64,000 nt of DNA from Lonicera japonica (lineage: Eukaryota; Streptophyta; Magnoliopsida; Dipsacales; Caprifoliaceae): NCBI GenBank assembly GCA_021464415.1, contig CM038469.1, forward strand, positions 15,726,501 through 15,790,500. Direction: 5' to 3'. Shown here in pieces: positions 1-12,299 of this stretch; positions within the stretch are counted from its first letter, which is position 1; each line of letters opens with the position of its first letter. The translations under genes and the position numbers were made by a program. Under the pieces are notes generated by a model. That model searched no databases. It was given only the letters and a program-made list of their open reading frames with translations, and was not told the origin of the DNA.

Positions 1-747
1 TTAAATTACTGACAATTATATTTAAATGACTTCTTAATCCTTGAGCCTACCACTTAACTTATTTGACATGTCGGATTAACATAATCCACCTGCAGGGTTT
101 GACATGATCAAAACTTATAAACTCCTTAAGGGGCTATCATCAATCCCTATACTAAGACGTGGATTCCGTCAATAATGAATATTCATCATACATATAGTAT
201 CGTCATCCAATTCACGAAGATTATTGATCCATAAATGAATCTCACTCTTAATGAGTCAAAACAACAAACACTACATATATATGTCTATTAATTATTTCAA
301 GATTAAGAGTATAAGTAATCATAATAACCATGGGATTTTAGATTGTTTTATATAGTCAGTATAAAAACAATTAACCCAAACTGGTCCTATTCAATACACA
401 CAAAGTGTACTAGCACAACGAGTTAAAACTATACCGTTTCCTGTAATTAAGATAAACTACTAAAACTTGTCCTACAATCCTACCGATTAGTGTCCAATTC
501 TATCTAAGATTGTGAACCATTAAACTTATATTCCACCAAAACCGATAATATGATCTTCTGTGTGTAAGCTATACTCTACACACCAAATTATCTACTATAT
601 GGAATAAAAGACACACATGCACAATATTTAAATAAATAATAGAATGCAACCATTGCCCATAAAGATTCTCATTAAAATAGCAAAACCAAGTTTATAACAT
701 ATCCAAACCAATAAGAAAATTATGGCTTTTAGTATATCACTCTAACA
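1..747 (-). repeat. Copia-1 3' LTR, truncated by window edge
   Basis: This is the element-sense 3' LTR of a minus-strand Ty1/copia retrotransposon. It aligns base for base with 6939-7684, the matching part of the 5' LTR; by eye the two differ at roughly 5 percent of sites, mostly transitions. It ends at 747 with the CA that reads TG in element sense, directly before a copia-type polypurine tract. About 720 bp of the LTR lie before base 1, so its outer end and target duplication cannot be seen. Confidence 0.93.
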
Positions 748-758
748 ATCTCCCACTT
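748..758 (-). other. Copia-1 polypurine tract
   Basis: In element sense this reads AAGTGGGAGAT and is followed immediately by the LTR start TGTTAGAGTG. This arrangement is the standard plus-strand priming site of plant copia elements. It fixes the orientation (minus) and the inner border of the 3' LTR. Confidence 0.9.
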
Positions 759-759
759 A

Positions 760-3700
760 GACTCAAAGCCATGCAGCTATGCATCTTACTTCCATTCCCT
801 CAACGTGAACACTCTATGTGTTTTCCCTTCTTATGAATTCTCGGCTCTTTTGAGTTTGCAACCATTTCACTATTATCAAAATAAAGTATAATAGCTTATA
901 ACACTGAAAGTGCCACATCTAGATTCATATGGAAGTTCCTGAGTCAAACCACTGCCTTAGCTGCTTGTAAAGTAGCCGCATATTCAGCTTTCATGGTGGA
1001 GTCAGCAATGCCTGACTGCTTGATACTCCTCCAACCAATGACTCCACCTTTTAGAGTAAACACATAACCTGAAGTTGACTTTCTGAAATCCTAACTTTTG
1101 ATTAAAAATCCTTGTCTGTGTATCCAACAAGTACTAGACTGTTTGCCTGGTAAACTAATATAAAATCTTGAGTCATTTTAAGGTACTTAAGTATATGTTT
1201 TACCGCAGTCCAGTGTTCTTTCCCTCGATTAGACTGATATATGCTAACCATACCAATGGTAAAGCAAATGTCTGGTCTAGTACACAATATAGCATACATG
1301 AGGCTTTCCATTGCTGAAGCATAAGGAATTCCCTTCATCCTCTCTATCTCATCATGTGTCTTATCACATTGATCTTGGATAGAGTGATTCCATACTTAAA
1401 AAGGGAGAAACCCTTTCTTGGAATCTTGTAGACTAACTCCGGCAAGAATTGTATCGACGTAAGTACTTTGGATAAGCCCAACATCCTATTTTTCTAATCT
1501 CGCATAAGCTTAATACCAAGGATGTGATTGGCTTATCCTAAGCCCTTGATATCGAACTGACTTGTTAATCATATCCTCATTGAAGATAATATTCACATAT
1601 CGCTTCCAATAAGTAAGATATTATCCACATACAATACCTAGAATACCACCGCGCTTCGGCTGCGCCTTTTGTACACACAAGACTCATCCGAACATTGATC
1701 AAAACCAAAAGATTTGATTGCATGGTCAAAACAGATGTTTCAAGATCTAGACACTTGTTTAAAAGCCCATAAATGGGCTTTTTGAGCTTGCACAACATGT
1801 GCTCTTGGCCCTTTGCTATGAATCCTTCTAGTTTCATCATATAGATGCTTTTATCAAGACTTCCATTAAGGAAACATGTCTTGACATCCACTTGCCAAAT
1901 CTCGTAATCAAGATGAGCCGCAATACATAAGAGAATCCGAATAGACTTTGGCATGGCTACCGGCAAAAAGGTTTCATTATAATCGATCCCCTTCTTTCTG
2001 AGTGAACCCTTTTAGCAGCAAGCCTTGATTTAAGCCCGTCTAATCTTTTCTATCTCTTATATACCCACTTGCATCCGATAGGTTTTATCCCTTCAGGTGG
2101 TTTTACAAAATTCCAGACTTGGTTAGAGTACATGGACTCCATTTCAGATTTCATAACCCTTTGCCATTTTCTGTATGTTTATCTTGAAGTATTTTATTGT
2201 AGTTAAAAATGATTCGTTTCTTATTCATCAGGAACCTTGTCATAAGACTCTCCCAAGAACATAAAACGACAAAGTTGATGAATAACCCTCTCACTACGAC
2301 GAGGCACTACTTGTGTTTGTGTACATTGTGCAAATATTGAACATACTAACTCATTATCCACACGTTGTGCTGGTTTAAGAACCTACGTATTAGTGATTTG
2401 TTCAAGATGTGCACAAGTATCGGCAATCCTCCCACTACGACGAGGTAATGGAATGTTGATATCCATTTACTATGGTATTTCCTCTTGTACTAAAGGTATA
2501 GACGAATTGTGCCCTGTTTTTCTCTCTTCTCATTTCCACTACAACAACACTACACCTGGGCTTATGGTCTATGATATAATCCTCTTCTAAGAATCTGGCA
2601 TTGATAATAATAACATTATATTCTTGAGGATTATTAAATAAACAACGCTTGGTTCCTTTTGGATATGCAACAAAGAAACACACTTTCGTTCTTGATTCCA
2701 ACTTATCCACATTACCTTTCAGCACATGTGCTAGACTACCTTATACCCGAATATGCCGCAGACTAGGTTTACGGCCAGTCCGCAATTCTATGGGTGTAGT
2801 AGGTACTGACTTTGATGGTACCAAATTCAGAATATATGCAGCTATGTCTAAAGGATGTCCCCAAAAAGAATCAGGTAGGTCTGAATAACTCATCATAGAT
2901 CTTACCATTTTTATAAGAGTCTTATTCCTTCTTTCTGCTACACCATCATGCTGTGGCATCCCCGGTGCAGACAACTGGGATGTAATCCCAGTCTCTAATA
3001 AGTATTCTTTGAACTCTCCCAAGAGGTATTCACCACCACGATCTGATCGTAGTGATTTGATACATTTTCCTGGACGCTTCTCCGTTTTTGCCTTTAATCC
3101 TTTGAATTTTTCAAAGACTTTAGACTTACGTCGCATTAAGTAAATGTATCTATACTTTAAATAATCATCTACAAATGTGACGAAATACTCAAAGCCTCCT
3201 CTAGTCTGGATATTCATGTGACCATACAAATTAGAGTGAACCAATTTTAACTGTTCTTTAGCGCTATAGCATTTTGCCGAGAATGATCTCTTAGTCATTT
3301 TACCTTCTAAACAGGATTCACAAACTAGAAGTGCCTCCACTTTCAATGAGCCTAATGGTCCATTTTCGACCAGTTTTTTAATTCTTTTTAGATTAATATG
3401 ACCAAGGCGTAAGTGCCAAAAATACATTTGATTCATTTTGAAGGTTCCTTTCTCTTAATTAGTAAACTATTAATGCTATTCAATTCATTCAGTTATAGTA
3501 CTGAGAAGTCAGGATTAATAATTTAAAGATCAATCACTAATGTACTAGAACAAACAAACTACTTATTTTTTCTAATGATAATTGATTTATCATTAAAATA
3601 AACAAAATATTAGTCTTCAACCAATCTAGAAATAGAAATAAAATTCCTTTTGATGGATGATACATATAGACATTCCTTAATCATTAATATCCTATTCTGA

Positions 3701-3990
3701 CTAGACTGAAGATAGATATCTTCTACTGTAACTGTTGCCACATTCGTAGCTGCCCATATGTAAATTTTCTCTATTTTTAAGTTGTCTGGTTTTCTGGAAC
3801 CCCTGCAAAGTATTGCAGACATGATTAGTGGCTCCCGAATCTACACACCAGGTACTGGTAGATCAGACCACTAAACAAGATACAACAATAAATAGATGAA
3901 ATTTACATATGTTGTTATAACGGTTTAGGAAATAGGGACAATCTTTTTACAAATACACTTTCTACTAACAGTGAAAACACTGGCCCATAG
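760..3990 (-). pseudogene. Copia-1 pol (protease, integrase, RT, RNase H), broken
   Basis: Domains follow copia order. A zinc knuckle near 3930-3975 has lost its histidine (CX2C-X4-Y-X4-C) and carries stops. The protease motif WCVDSGATNH lies around 3830-3850. Integrase (2741-3436) has the HLRLGH...CESC zinc-binding part and a core with RSDRGGEY and GVAERRN, but the usual HSD aspartate is HSN. Reverse transcriptase starts near 2160 (SNQVWNFVKPPEGIKPIGC) and continues through WQVDVKTCFLNG. The catalytic YVDD reads YVDN at 1620-1631. The RT-RNase H linker is at 1102-1338, and RNase H has DSTMKAEYAA near 990. The end before the polypurine tract reads ALSLSGR, as in related elements. Many stops and frameshifts separate these blocks, so no active protein is possible. 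Confidence 0.92.
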
Positions 3991-3994
3991 GTTT

Positions 3995-4732
3995 TTTCAC
4001 TCATCCTAGAGGTTCAGCGACTGCTGCACGCACTGCTCCTTGTGGGACTGCAGCTTATGCATTCTTCTTCTTCCTTTCTTGCTTTTGGGCATAGAAGTTG
4101 AAGCTTTCTCAGCCACTAGAGTACTAGCCTGCTTGCCAAGGAGTTCATCAGCTGCTTGGAATTCTTTAAGAAGCTCCAACAATGAATAAAGCTTATTCAT
4201 GTTGTAATTCTGTCGGAATCCCTTAAATAAATCTAGCAGCGACTGGAGAACGATATCGACCTGAGTTTCCCCATCGATTTCAGCTCCAAAGATCTCTTAG
4301 TTCATTCAAAAGACTGATCATCTTCAAAACAAGATCCTTGACTCGGGTTCCTTCAGCAATAGTCGTGTTCATGAGGCCTTTCATCGAAACCTGCCTTGCG
4401 GCATGATCCTGATCCCCAAAAATATCTTTGAGGTTCAGCATTATGTCTTAGGCGGTGGCAAAAGACTAATGCTAATGTTGTAGCACATTTGACAAAAATG
4501 CCAGAATGTAAAACCACGCCATCTCATCTGCCTTTTTCCACATCCGGTAAGCCTAGGTTTCCTTATCGGTCGCCCCCTTACCAGGTTCTGCTGAACAAGA
4601 CTTAGTGAGCACACACTTGTACTCTTTAACAGTAAGCACAATGTTCAAGTTCCCTTTTCAGTCAATATAATTAGGTTCAATCAATTTGTTTTAGTTGAGA
4701 ATAATTAAAAGTGGATTGAAAGAGTTTGCCAT
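3995..4732 (-). pseudogene. Copia-1 gag, broken
   Basis: The reading starts with MANSFNPLLIILN at 4732 and runs through NIVLTVKEYKCVLTKS, ADEMAWFYILAFLSN and ARQVSMKGLMNTTI. This layout is typical of copia gag (UBN2-type capsid). Several in-frame stops and at least one frame change interrupt it. It lies between the leader and the protease in the order expected for gag-pol. In an active element this would be the capsid precursor; here it is a fossil. Confidence 0.82.
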
Positions 4733-4916
4733 TTTAAAACTTGAGAATCACATACAAATTATGATGGACAACAATAACTTTGAACACATATTTTAAATAT
4801 GGTACCCTCTACCATTTCAAAAAGCGTTCACCAGCAGCCTATGACTTTGAACAATATGCCCCGTTAGTGAAGTCGTCTATTATTCATTATTTTTTAGACA
4901 GATGTAAACATATTAA

Positions 4917-5028
4917 ATTTTACTATCTAGATAATCCTTTATCGTCAAGCAATACATACTATCTAGACAATCTTTTATTGTCAAGTAATACATACTATCT
5001 AGACAATCTTTTATTGTCAAGTAAAATT
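4917..5028. repeat. 36-bp minisatellite, three copies, in Copia-1 leader
   Basis: The unit beginning CTATCTAGAC recurs at 4923, 4959 and 4995, exactly 36 bp apart. Copies two and three are almost identical and copy one is more diverged. Because 36 is a multiple of three, an open frame through it repeats a 12-residue unit, which can be mistaken for a protein repeat. Confidence 0.9.
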
Positions 5029-5130
5029 TAAATAGCCGACTTCCTTTTGTCCTACAAATAATAGTAGAGACTCAGTTGGAGAACATACTATTATTTATAT
5101 CTAAGTGTATACCATCATTTAATTTAATCC

Positions 5131-5315
5131 AATGACTCTGCAATTTATTCTCTCCGATATGGAGGTGAGCACTAAAACCCACACGAAAAATAAATCACAT
5201 CATTTAAAATTATCAGTCAGTGAAATTTGTACAATGATTCCGCAATCTATTCTTTCCGATACGGAGGTGAGCACTATAACACACACAAAGAATAAATTAC
5301 ATAATCTACAAACCA
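5131..5315. repeat. Direct repeat pair of about 100 bp
   Basis: The block at 5131 (AATGACTCTGCAATTTATTC, then TCCGATATGGAGGTGAGCAC) recurs at about 5233 in diverged form (CCGATACGGAGGTGAGCAC). Both sit in the Copia-1 leader, next to the 36-bp array. Confidence 0.75.
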
Positions 5316-6202
5316 ATGATGGAGACCATGGGATTTTTATGTGAAAAAATCCCTTACCCACTTAGTATTTAAAACATTATTTTCTGAGGGTTAATAAAAT
5401 TTTATATTAAATTCTAGTCAACTAAAATACAAAGGTATGAAATATAAAAGATATGTGCAATAAAATTATTTTGTTGCGTTTTTTTTAAAAAAACTTATAT
5501 TTTTCAATTACGCAAAATTTGTATTTATATACCCTTTTTGAATTTGACAAGAACTAAATATAAAATAAAAGGTGATCTAGGTATGGTCATGTATCCATGT
5601 TGTCCAAAATTATAAGGAAACTTAATAATTAAACACATATGATCAACACACAATCACACAAAGCATTAAACCATTCAATAATAAGAATAATTAAATCCCT
5701 GTTATTATGGTTCAAGCTTCATCATCTCTAGTCCATTGGAAACCTGTAACGACCTATGTCGCCACTTCATTGACTATGTCGGGAATCAACCTTGGTGGAA
5801 ACGCCTTCTTCAACGTTCTTCGTTAAAGAAATTGCAATCTTAGATACAAAGATCCTATGCCTCCATTAAAGGAGTTCACATATAAACTATTATATCTAAA
5901 CTGTAAATAAAATTACATAGATCTTATGCCTCCTTTTAAGGAGTTCACAAATCTGATCTAAACTTAATTTACAACCATGAATAAAATCCAAATCATCATG
6001 CACATTAAAATTAACCCCGAATAAAAATATCGTGGGATCAAATCACATAAAACATAATTATGTGACCATAATAGCGGGACAAGAACACTGCAAAACAAGG
6101 GTTAGCGAGTTCTACGTTCTATCCAACAACAACATGCATGAATAGATTTAACTGGACAACATGGCTAGTTCAATCCGTACGCAGTATCAAAGAAAATCAA
6201 TC

Positions 6203-6214
6203 GCTCTGATACCA
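6203..6214 (-). other. Copia-1 primer binding site (tRNA-iMet)
   Basis: Element-sense TGGTATCAGAGC is the canonical complement of the initiator tRNA-Met 3' end. It lies 2 nt inside the 5' LTR border. This confirms the minus orientation and sets the LTR border at 6217. Confidence 0.93.
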
Positions 6215-6216
6215 AT

Positions 6217-7684
6217 TGATCGAGATATAAATATAGGATCGTTTGATATTGCTTATAAATTGAACAAAAAACTTTTGCTAAAACCCTATAAGAATAAATG
6301 AATTTCACCTTTGTGGATCATGTAGAGGATCCATATGAGGAGACTAGGGTTTGAAAGTATCAGATTGTGATTTGGTCAGATTTTTTAATTCTCGCTGGGC
6401 TGCGAAAATCGATTATTTTCGCCATCAAATTGACTTCTGATCGTCCTTATTTTTCGCGCGAAAAATATAAATTTGCGTTCCGAACGACATATACAAAAAT
6501 CAGCCCGATCCAACGGTGCAATCAAAAGTTACGATTAATTTACGACTGCTGTGCAGAAAACCTAAAGATTTTTAATCGTATTCCTTCTCCATCAAATCTT
6601 GCACCGAGTGTGGGTTGCAGGTATCACCAAGATTTTCGCCTCTCTCAATAGAACAAACCCTAACTCATGAGAATTATTGTTATAATGAGAAGAGACAAGG
6701 CCGGCGTATATATAAGGTTACGATAGCGACCTTAAGGAGAAATAAGTGTTTGGGCTTCCTATGGAAAGTTGGAATCTTAATTCCACTATGAATTAGTTCC
6801 TTCCATAAATTATAATTCACACTACTAAAGAATTATAATTGCACTCCCGTCCTTATCTCAAAATTATATTTCGAGCTCCTTATTATTAAATATTTATTAT
6901 TCTCCCCACGTTAAGATTACAGATAACCGTCATTTAAATTAAATTACTGATAATTATATTTAAATGACTTCTTAATCCTTGAGCCTACCACTTAACTTAT
7001 TTGACATGTCGGATTAACATAATCCACCTGTAGGGTTTGACATGATCAAAACTTATAAACTCCTCAAGGGGCTATCATCAATTCCTATACCGAGACGTAG
7101 ATTCCATCAATAATTAATATTCATCATACATATAGTATCGTTATCCAATTCACGAAGATTATTGATCCATAAATGAATCTCATTCTTAATGAGTCAAAAC
7201 AACAAACACTACATATATATGTCTATTAATTATTTCAAGATTAAGAGCATAAGTAATAATAATAACCATGGGATTTTAAATTGTTTTATATAGTCAGTAT
7301 AAACACAATTAACCCAAACTGTCTTATTCAATACACATAAAGTGTACTAGCACAACGAGTTAAAACCATACCGTTTCCTGTAGTTAAGATAAACTAATAA
7401 AACTTGTACTACAATCCTACCGATGGGTGTCCAATTCCATCTAAGACTGTGAACCATTAAACTTATATTTCACAAGAACCGATGATATGATCTTCTGTGT
7501 GTAAGCTATACTCTACACACCAAATCATCTAATATATGGAATAAAAGACACACATGCACAATATTTAAATAAATAATATAATGCAACCACTGCCCATAAA
7601 GATTCTCATTAAAATAGCATAATCATGTTTATAACATATCCAAACCAAAAAGAAAATTATGGCTTTTAGTATATCACTCTAACA
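6217..7684 (-). repeat. Copia-1 5' LTR, complete (1468 bp)
   Basis: The LTR runs from TG at 6217, next to the primer binding site, to CA at 7684. Its outer half (6939-7684) matches 1-747. The base after it starts the right-hand target duplication, AAATA (7685-7689), whose partner lies outside the window. Confidence 0.92.
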
Positions 7685-7689
7685 AAATA

Positions 7690-9200
7690 AACAACCCTAT
7701 ATTTGATTTCATAATTTATTATGAAAATTTACAGCAAATAAAAAAAGAACACTTTGTAGTTATTGAAAGGGCTTCCCTTTGTGTGATGGGACTAGTGAGA
7801 CTTAGATCGGAAAAAATTAGGACTCATACCCTCTTTAGAAATTTTTAGCTTGTGGTACAAATTTTTTTTTAAAGCGGGTAGTCCCTGGTTTTTAGCTTGC
7901 AGTCCCTATGATTACGATAACCGGTTACTTAAGTACGGTAATTGGTTACCCAAGTACTTTAACCAATATTTCTCCGGTTATGTAACTACAGTAATCTGTA
8001 TTTCTCGAGAATTTTTTACAGTCCCTGTCTTTGAAAATTTGTAACTCGCGGTCCACAACTTTTTTTTTAAATCTTGTAGCCATATCGGTTTTTAAGTTGT
8101 TGAACTAACTCTAGCACATCCCTAGATACTATAGTTGAGTAACCACAAAAATACCAATTAACATAGTTAGGTAAACCGATTATTGTACTTGAGTAACTAG
8201 TTTTTAAAAAAGGGATTGGACGCTACTTATTTCATTTAGAAGTAGCTACGAGTAAATGGCATATTTAGCGCGAGTTAAACTAATTATCTGGTGATGCAAA
8301 ATTGATAATATAGATTCTTCTTTTACAATTCCTAGTCCTCTCTTTTATCTCATATCTGATTTTTTTTAAACTTAAATTTTTAATTAAGGATTGTTCATCC
8401 TACCAATTTGATGATTGGTTCGACAATACCTCCACTTATGTGTCTAGTATTTGCTTAAAGCAATGATAATGTTTTTACAAATAAGCTAACAACTCACTTT
8501 TCCTTTATATAATTAATTACTTAGAATTTTCTAATTTGCCCTACCCCTTATAATTTCTAAGTATATAATTAGGGTTTACATTGCACCTTTAGAGTTAATA
8601 GTAAAAGACTAAAAAGGGTAAACTTATGCACTACTTTAGCACTTTACATGTGGCATTAACCCTGTTCACATTGCAAGGGAATCTTCTCACTTCATCACGA
8701 CCATCTCAATGGACATGGACCATATCGGCCAGTAGTGGACTATATTGACATGCTTCCTCCACCTTGGCTAATAGCTTTCTTCCAAGCCTATTGGTTTGGC
8801 CTTTCTTTATGAATCACCAAGTCTTTAGGTATAGGCCGATTAAACAGTTGGCCCTGTGGCCTTGTTTGGCCCAGCCATACTTCTATTTTTGGGCTCCCTC
8901 AATTGCCTCCCAAGCATAGAAGCTCGGCCATTAGGTTGAGCTCGAATGTTTGGTCACTACGACGTATAATTGATTATGGAGAGTTCTTATACTTATCGGA
9001 TAATGATGAGTAATTGGCTTCTTAGAGAACTTTTGGAATGCGTGGCTTGGGGAATCGCCATGTATTGTGCTACTATTGGCTGATGTGGGTTCTTTGAATT
9101 TAGGGAGGAAACTAGTTTTCACGTCGCATTAAATGTGGCATTATAATGACGTGACAGTTCTTGTGACGAAAATTGCTACGTGAAAAGAGGATGGGAAGAT
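7690..9200. other. No gene seen; AT-rich, unassigned repeat-like sequence
   Basis: No domain is recognised in any frame. Around 7850-8060 there are repeated phrases (TAGTCCCTGG, CAGTCCCTA, CAGTCCCTGT, TTAGCTTG), which suggest an old MITE or transposon end, but I could not define terminal repeats or a target duplication. From 8640 to 9200 the DNA is less AT-rich and resembles promoter or LTR sequence leading into the decayed unit at 9200. Confidence 0.5.
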
Positions 9201-12100
9201 TAAGCATTTATATACATACAATTCATAGTTTTCATCTCTTATTCTTTTTTTATCATCGCGAACTATTAAATTTCATCTCTAGTTTCCTTCATAATTTTTT
9301 CCCCAAATCTTCATATCTTTAGGCTTTTTATTGTTGAGATTAAATGTTTAGACTATTTCGAGTTCATAGAATCTAGATTCTTCTTAATTCTTGTAAGTTT
9401 TTCTTCCTTAGATTCCGTATTTTTTTTTGCGTTTTTCACAATGTTCATAGATGTTTTTCATTTATTCTTTTTATATTCTTTATATTTTTCCTTTTTTGAT
9501 CTATAAAACTTAAACATAACAACCCTAATTTATTATGGGGATCCACTTAAGACACTTCAGAGGGTTGAGGAACTCGGCAAATTGTATATTATAATGGGGT
9601 AGTTTGGCATAAGTGTGCCCCCAATGAAAATCCATACAACAAAATTTATATTCAGCTTAGGACTTACCTTATTAGGATTTACTTTTTTACACAAGCTATT
9701 TTAAGACTGTTTTTGGATCCCTTAATGGTTGAACAACTTACCCCAATCATGGTTAGGATAGTTTTAGGGATGGCTGAGCAGAATAAACGGTTTAACTTGT
9801 CATTAGGCTTGGATGAGATAGAGTACTGCTATGGCCTTAACTAATATGAGGGAAACTGGAACTTGAAAGCTAGTGTGAAGTCTTCATCCTTGATTGAAGG
9901 GTTGTCAACATCTTATAAACGGATGTACGATGATATTATAGTTATGCATGGGAATGTGGAGCTTGGCCTTTAAAAATAATCTTGTCCCTAAGCAATTCGG
10001 CTTACATGGTTTGTAACTTTATTCCTTTTGTAATTTTCTTTTGACATCAAGTATATTTTCCTTTTATTTTCTTGCTGCGCTAACTTCCTTTTGTTTTAAC
10101 TTTTTTTTTTGCAGTTGGTGGTGCTAAGGATGGTTTCAAGAAATCAAGTTTAGATTTTATTAATGTGAAATAGTTAAATGCCATTATATCACAACAGTGG
10201 TAGGAATCCAGATCCCCTCAGGCATCCCAGGTTGATACACAATCTATTTGGCTTTAAATGCCCTTACATCACCTTTTTTGACAAGAATTACTCCACAAGG
10301 TGGGTTAGACCAAAGCCTGAGTGGAAGCAAACATACACTCTGTTCAAGAGGTATCACATTTTGAATACCAAAGTTATATTTAAGAATGATAAGAGACAGG
10401 CTCGTCGAGGTCATGGTGAGCCTTCAGAAAGTAAATTTAAGCCTGGGCAGTCCTCCAAGAAGAGAAAAAAAAAGTCCAAGAAATAGGTAGTATCCATAAC
10501 CGTATCGCGGCCTCCAGGTCACAAACCAGTACTCAGGATCTAGGAACTTTTTGCTGACATGGTAACGATTGCTAGTGTTCCCACTGCTCAACCAGTGCTT
10601 AGAAAAAATGGGGGAAATTGTGCCCATTTTTTACTTTAAGGGTGAATATAGCCCTCTCGCTGAGGAAGCAAAAGCAAAATTAGATGGTATATTTCAAGAG
10701 CCCCTTGCTTTGCAAAGAAGGGAAATGAGGAGAAGAAAATCCTCCCCCTAGCTGTCGATGAAACTAAAGACATGCTAAGGCCTATAGTTGCTTATTACTT
10801 GGTAAGGAAGAATAATGGTGTTGTTAATGTCAGTACCTCTTAGAGTTTGGCAAGCCCCGCTCGCAAGCAACAAAGGTCTTCTACATCAGATAAGGACAAC
10901 TCGCAACTGGGGGTCATGTTCTTATGGAGATTTTGGCTGATCAGATAGCTCATGTGACCAACCCCACAAATGGTGATAAATGTAGTGGCCGGGGAAAATG
11001 TGGCCAAGGACTCTATGATATCTCCCACCATTAATAAAATAAGAGGTTCTTCTTAGGCAGCCAAGGAAGTTGTCGCTGCCTTTATGTCTCAACCCTTCAT
11101 CCCAAATGAAAACAAGCTTGTACGTGTTTGTAGAAAATTCAACCCTGAAAAAGAGGGGTGCTATCTTTAGCCTAGAAACCAGCATAACGTTGCCAAGGGA
11201 TAGGGCAGCCCTGGAAGCAGACACCCATGGTCTGAGGATGAACAACATTCATGACATCATTATTATAAGTTTTGTTTATAAATATATATATACACACTAG
11301 TCAAGGAACTAACTTAGTTTCTTTTTTTAGAGAGTCCAACATTTTGTGGAGCTGGAGACTAGGTAGATAATGGCATTAATTATAAGCCGAGAGGGATATC
11401 TTCAAGGCAAGTAAAGACAAGGCCTAAAAAAAAGAGGATGCCATGAACTTTAAAAAGGCTCTTAATGCCAAAGTTAAAGAGGCATATGAGGCAAGATAAT
11501 CTTATCAGAAAGAGCAGGATGCCATTAAAGCCAAGATTCAAGAATAGGAAGAGACCCGAAGGTCGGCCAATGAGCAAAAGGAGGCTGCCATTAAATGCGT
11601 GGAAGAGGAGGTTGAGAGGCAGATGAAAAGCCTAAAGAAAAAGTATGAGGACGCACTGGTTAGGGTTAATGATGAAGGCTACGAAGAAGCCATCACTACT
11701 ACTATCAATGAGGTCAATGGCCTCAAAAACAAGATATATCAAGTAGGTTATAATTTTGGTCTCAAGTCTGCCCAAGTTCTCGGTCACAATTTATTCAAGA
11801 AGATCATGTTATGCCCACTCAGCCTATACATTTATAGCGTAGAGGTGGAAGTATTAGATGAAAATATGGAAGTGCGTAGATATAATACCAATCAAGGGAC
11901 CATTCATCAAACTTAGCTCTTAGGCTCATTCTTTTTGTTATAGTTGTTGTGATTGGCCTTGAAACCTCCACATGTAATTGAAAACTTTAATGAAATTGTC
12001 CTTTTGAATCATGTTTTCTTTATTCTTTTTTATAATCCTCAATGGACCTTGAGGCCCCTTCTCTTGTACTTGATTTTTTCAAATTAATGAAAGAGGTTTT
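9200..12100 (+). pseudogene. Decayed transcription unit, gag/gypsy-type transposon protein-like
   Basis: A TATA-like CATTTATATACAT lies at about 9205-9217, followed by a CT/T-rich leader. Broken coding traces follow: DPLMVEQLTPIMVRIVLGM near 9715, then an intron-like gap (GTAACTTT at 10013, pyrimidine tract and GCAG at 10111-10114), then an open stretch at 10178-10486 with LIHNLFGFKCPYITFFDKN, and a C-terminal charged, probably coiled-coil part at 11599-11916 (EEEVERQMKSLKKKYEDALV). The overall plan of helical N-terminal domain, basic linker and coiled coil resembles plant 'putative gypsy-type transposon' gag-like proteins. This is inference from layout, not a firm family match. Several stops make it non-functional. 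A-rich AATGAAA motifs near 11990 and 12090 could be old polyadenylation signals. Confidence 0.45.
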
Positions 12101-12299
12101 TACTTCCTATGTTGATTCTATTATGTTTTGGGTTTTGAGCATAAAAGGGTAGGTTTCAAGTAAATCTTGAGAAACTGCATTGGAATGAAGTTAAGTGGAT
12201 TATATGGTACTTACAAGAATTGAGGGACATCGGAAAAACCAAGTTTGAGCATGGCTCAACATTGGTCAATATTTTTCAGCGTTGAGGCCCCATTGGGAG

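Larger units (their letters stand above)
4733..6202 (-). other. Copia-1 untranslated leader
   Basis: This is about 1.47 kb between the primer binding site and the gag start. No coding signal is seen. It holds a 36-bp minisatellite (4917-5028) and a pair of about 100-bp direct repeats (5131-5310). Short open frames here, such as 4780-5031, are products of the repeats. Confidence 0.7.

Noticed and set aside
4780..5031. Protein with a repeated YYLDNLLLSSNT unit
   Set aside because: Product of the 36-bp minisatellite in the Copia-1 leader, on the strand opposite to the element's genes.
5700..5830. Possible coding exon (GC-richer stretch) in the Copia-1 leader
   Set aside because: No frame longer than a few tens of codons and no recognised motif; it lies in the untranslated leader.
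7850..8060. MITE with AGTCCCTG repeats
   Set aside because: Repeated words are visible but I could not define inverted ends or a target duplication.
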